This document shows positions 63,472 to 64,000 of a stretch of DNA of 64,000 nt, piece after piece. The notes beneath the pieces were generated by a model. The model saw nothing but the letters and a program-made list of their open reading frames with translations, did not search any database and was not told the origin of the DNA. The first letter of the stretch is position 1, and the number at the start of each line of letters is the position of its first letter. A program made the position numbers and the translations under genes. The stretch comes from Bog-159 sp963738375 (GTDB lineage: Bacteria > Acidobacteriota > Terriglobia > Bryobacterales > Bryobacteraceae), in the NCBI GenBank assembly GCA_963738375.1, contig CAVTWL010000004.1, forward strand, positions 186,001 to 250,000, written 5' to 3'.

Positions 63472-64000
63472 ATGCCTGTCGCGGCGGACGACAATCAGTA
63501 TTGGACCGCGCTGGCCCGCGCCTATGCGGCCGTAGGCCCCCCCCTCCGTCCCACCGAAGGCGACGTGGCACTGATCCAGTCCGCGCTCGCCTCCGCGCTC
63601 CCGCTGTACCCCGAACGTCCCGTTCGTGTCTTGCTCCTGGGAGTCACGCCCCTGATCGCGGATATGCACTTGCCCCCCGCCGCCTCGCTCATCGCCGCCG
63701 ACAATTCGCTCCCCATGATCCGCGGTGTCTGGCCCGGAAACCTGCCGGGCGCGCGCGCCGCCACTTGCGCCAATTGGTCCGCTATGCCCCTGCGCGATGC
63801 CTCCTGCGACGCCATCCTCGGCGATGGCAGTCTCACCTGTGTCGGCTATCCCGATGGTCTTCGCTCGCTAGCCCGCGAAGCCCGCCGCGTCTTGCGCCCC
63901 GCGGGACTGCTGGCCGTGCGCTGCTTCCTGCAGCTCGATCGTCCCGAGCGCCCGGAAGACGTCATGGCCGATCTGCTCCGCGGCGCCATCCCGTCGTTTC
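63472..64000 (+). CDS. SAM-dependent methyltransferase, 3' end outside window
   Basis: The first 176 codons of a class I methyltransferase, open to the right edge. Motif I is RVLLLGVTPLIADM (about 53-66), with an acidic motif II region AADNSLPMIRG, motif III DAILGDGSLTCVGYPDG and post-I EARRVLRPAGLLAVR. The GxG loop of motif I is altered (LLGVTP), as in some methyltransferase type 11/25 members. ATG 63472 follows the glycosyltransferase stop by 27 bases and may be in the same unit. Acceptor not predictable. Confidence 0.75.
   Translation, partial: MPVAADDNQYWTALARAYAAVGPPLRPTEGDVALIQSALASALPLYPERPVRVLLLGVTPLIADMHLPPAASLIAADNSLPMIRGVWPGNLPGARAATCANWSAMPLRDASCDAILGDGSLTCVGYPDGLRSLAREARRVLRPAGLLAVRCFLQLDRPERPEDVMADLLRGAIPSF

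Noticed and set aside
1..64000. CRISPR arrays, rRNA operon, prophage, integrase attachment site
   Set aside because: No regularly spaced direct repeats, no rRNA-like sequence and no integrase or phage structural genes were seen.

Overview
The window is a gene-dense, GC-rich bacterial chromosome segment. The gene set points to an acidobacterium, probably of the Solibacter/Bryobacter type. The indicators are very large TPR proteins, a VIT/von Willebrand A secreted protein, Reg_prop and YVTN beta-propellers, carboxypeptidase-regulatory-like repeats, a PEP-CTERM protein, hopanoid-lipid genes (HpnI and HpnJ types), many Tat or Sec 'twin-R F L' leaders, and frequent GTG/TTG starts with 4-base overlaps. 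This assignment is inference from gene content; there is no rRNA in the window.

Layout. 0-4.5 kb (+): the tail of a TadC pilus platform protein, a 32-residue membrane peptide, a squalene-cyclase-repeat protein, a Tat-exported DUF362 protein, a multi-pass membrane protein and a 61-residue membrane protein. 4.5-17.5 kb (-): a tight four-gene unit (propeller protein, VIT-vWA protein, 2337-residue TPR protein, secreted 571-residue protein) with overlapping stops and starts and no recognised function. 17.9-22.1 kb (-): HpnJ-like radical SAM enzyme, two half-size EamA/SMR-type transporters and an HpnI-like glycosyltransferase, with a LolA-like secreted protein upstream. 22.2-25 kb (+): pyrR-pyrB-pyrC. 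25-27.4 kb: a degenerate sulfatase, tRNA-Met(CAT) and a complete ISL3-family insertion with an 8-bp target duplication. 27.6-34.2 kb: TPR lipoprotein, PEP-CTERM protein with a clear terminator, YVTN propeller, dcd and a membrane-anchored coiled-coil protein. 34.2-42.4 kb: Yip1/TPR protein, a broken AidB-like acyl-CoA dehydrogenase, an exported M24 peptidase, secreted and beta-barrel proteins, and two tandem carboxypeptidase-regulatory-like proteins. 42.4-47.5 kb: manC, two tandem signal peptidase I genes, another half-transporter pair, an MlaF-like ATPase and mobA. 47.5-55.4 kb: lytic transglycosylase, AMIN/amidase_3 cell-wall amidase, zinc-ribbon and basic micro-proteins, a PLP-dependent dehydratase, a ceramidase-like protein, a sugar phosphate isomerase and a YkgJ-type cysteine protein. 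55.5-64 kb: HTH/SEC-C protein, membrane metallophosphoesterase, a second half-transporter pair facing a second HpnI-like glycosyltransferase, asparagine synthase, an ArnT-like GT39 glycosyltransferase and a truncated methyltransferase.

The dominant theme is the cell envelope: pilus, hopanoid and other glycolipids, polysaccharide precursors, protein export and murein remodelling. Two points need care. First, seventeen genes carry one or more single-base frame breaks, most repaired by one inserted or deleted base in a short homopolymer. They are concentrated at 44.5-55.9 kb, which looks more like base-calling error than decay. I give such genes as single entries across the break. Second, several long apparent fusions and antisense reading frames are artefacts and are listed as rejected.

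The most interesting unexplained structures are the HpnJ / half-transporter pair / HpnI module with its paralogous second copy (candidate hopanoid or glycolipid flippase) and the 13-kb four-gene envelope unit with the giant TPR protein.
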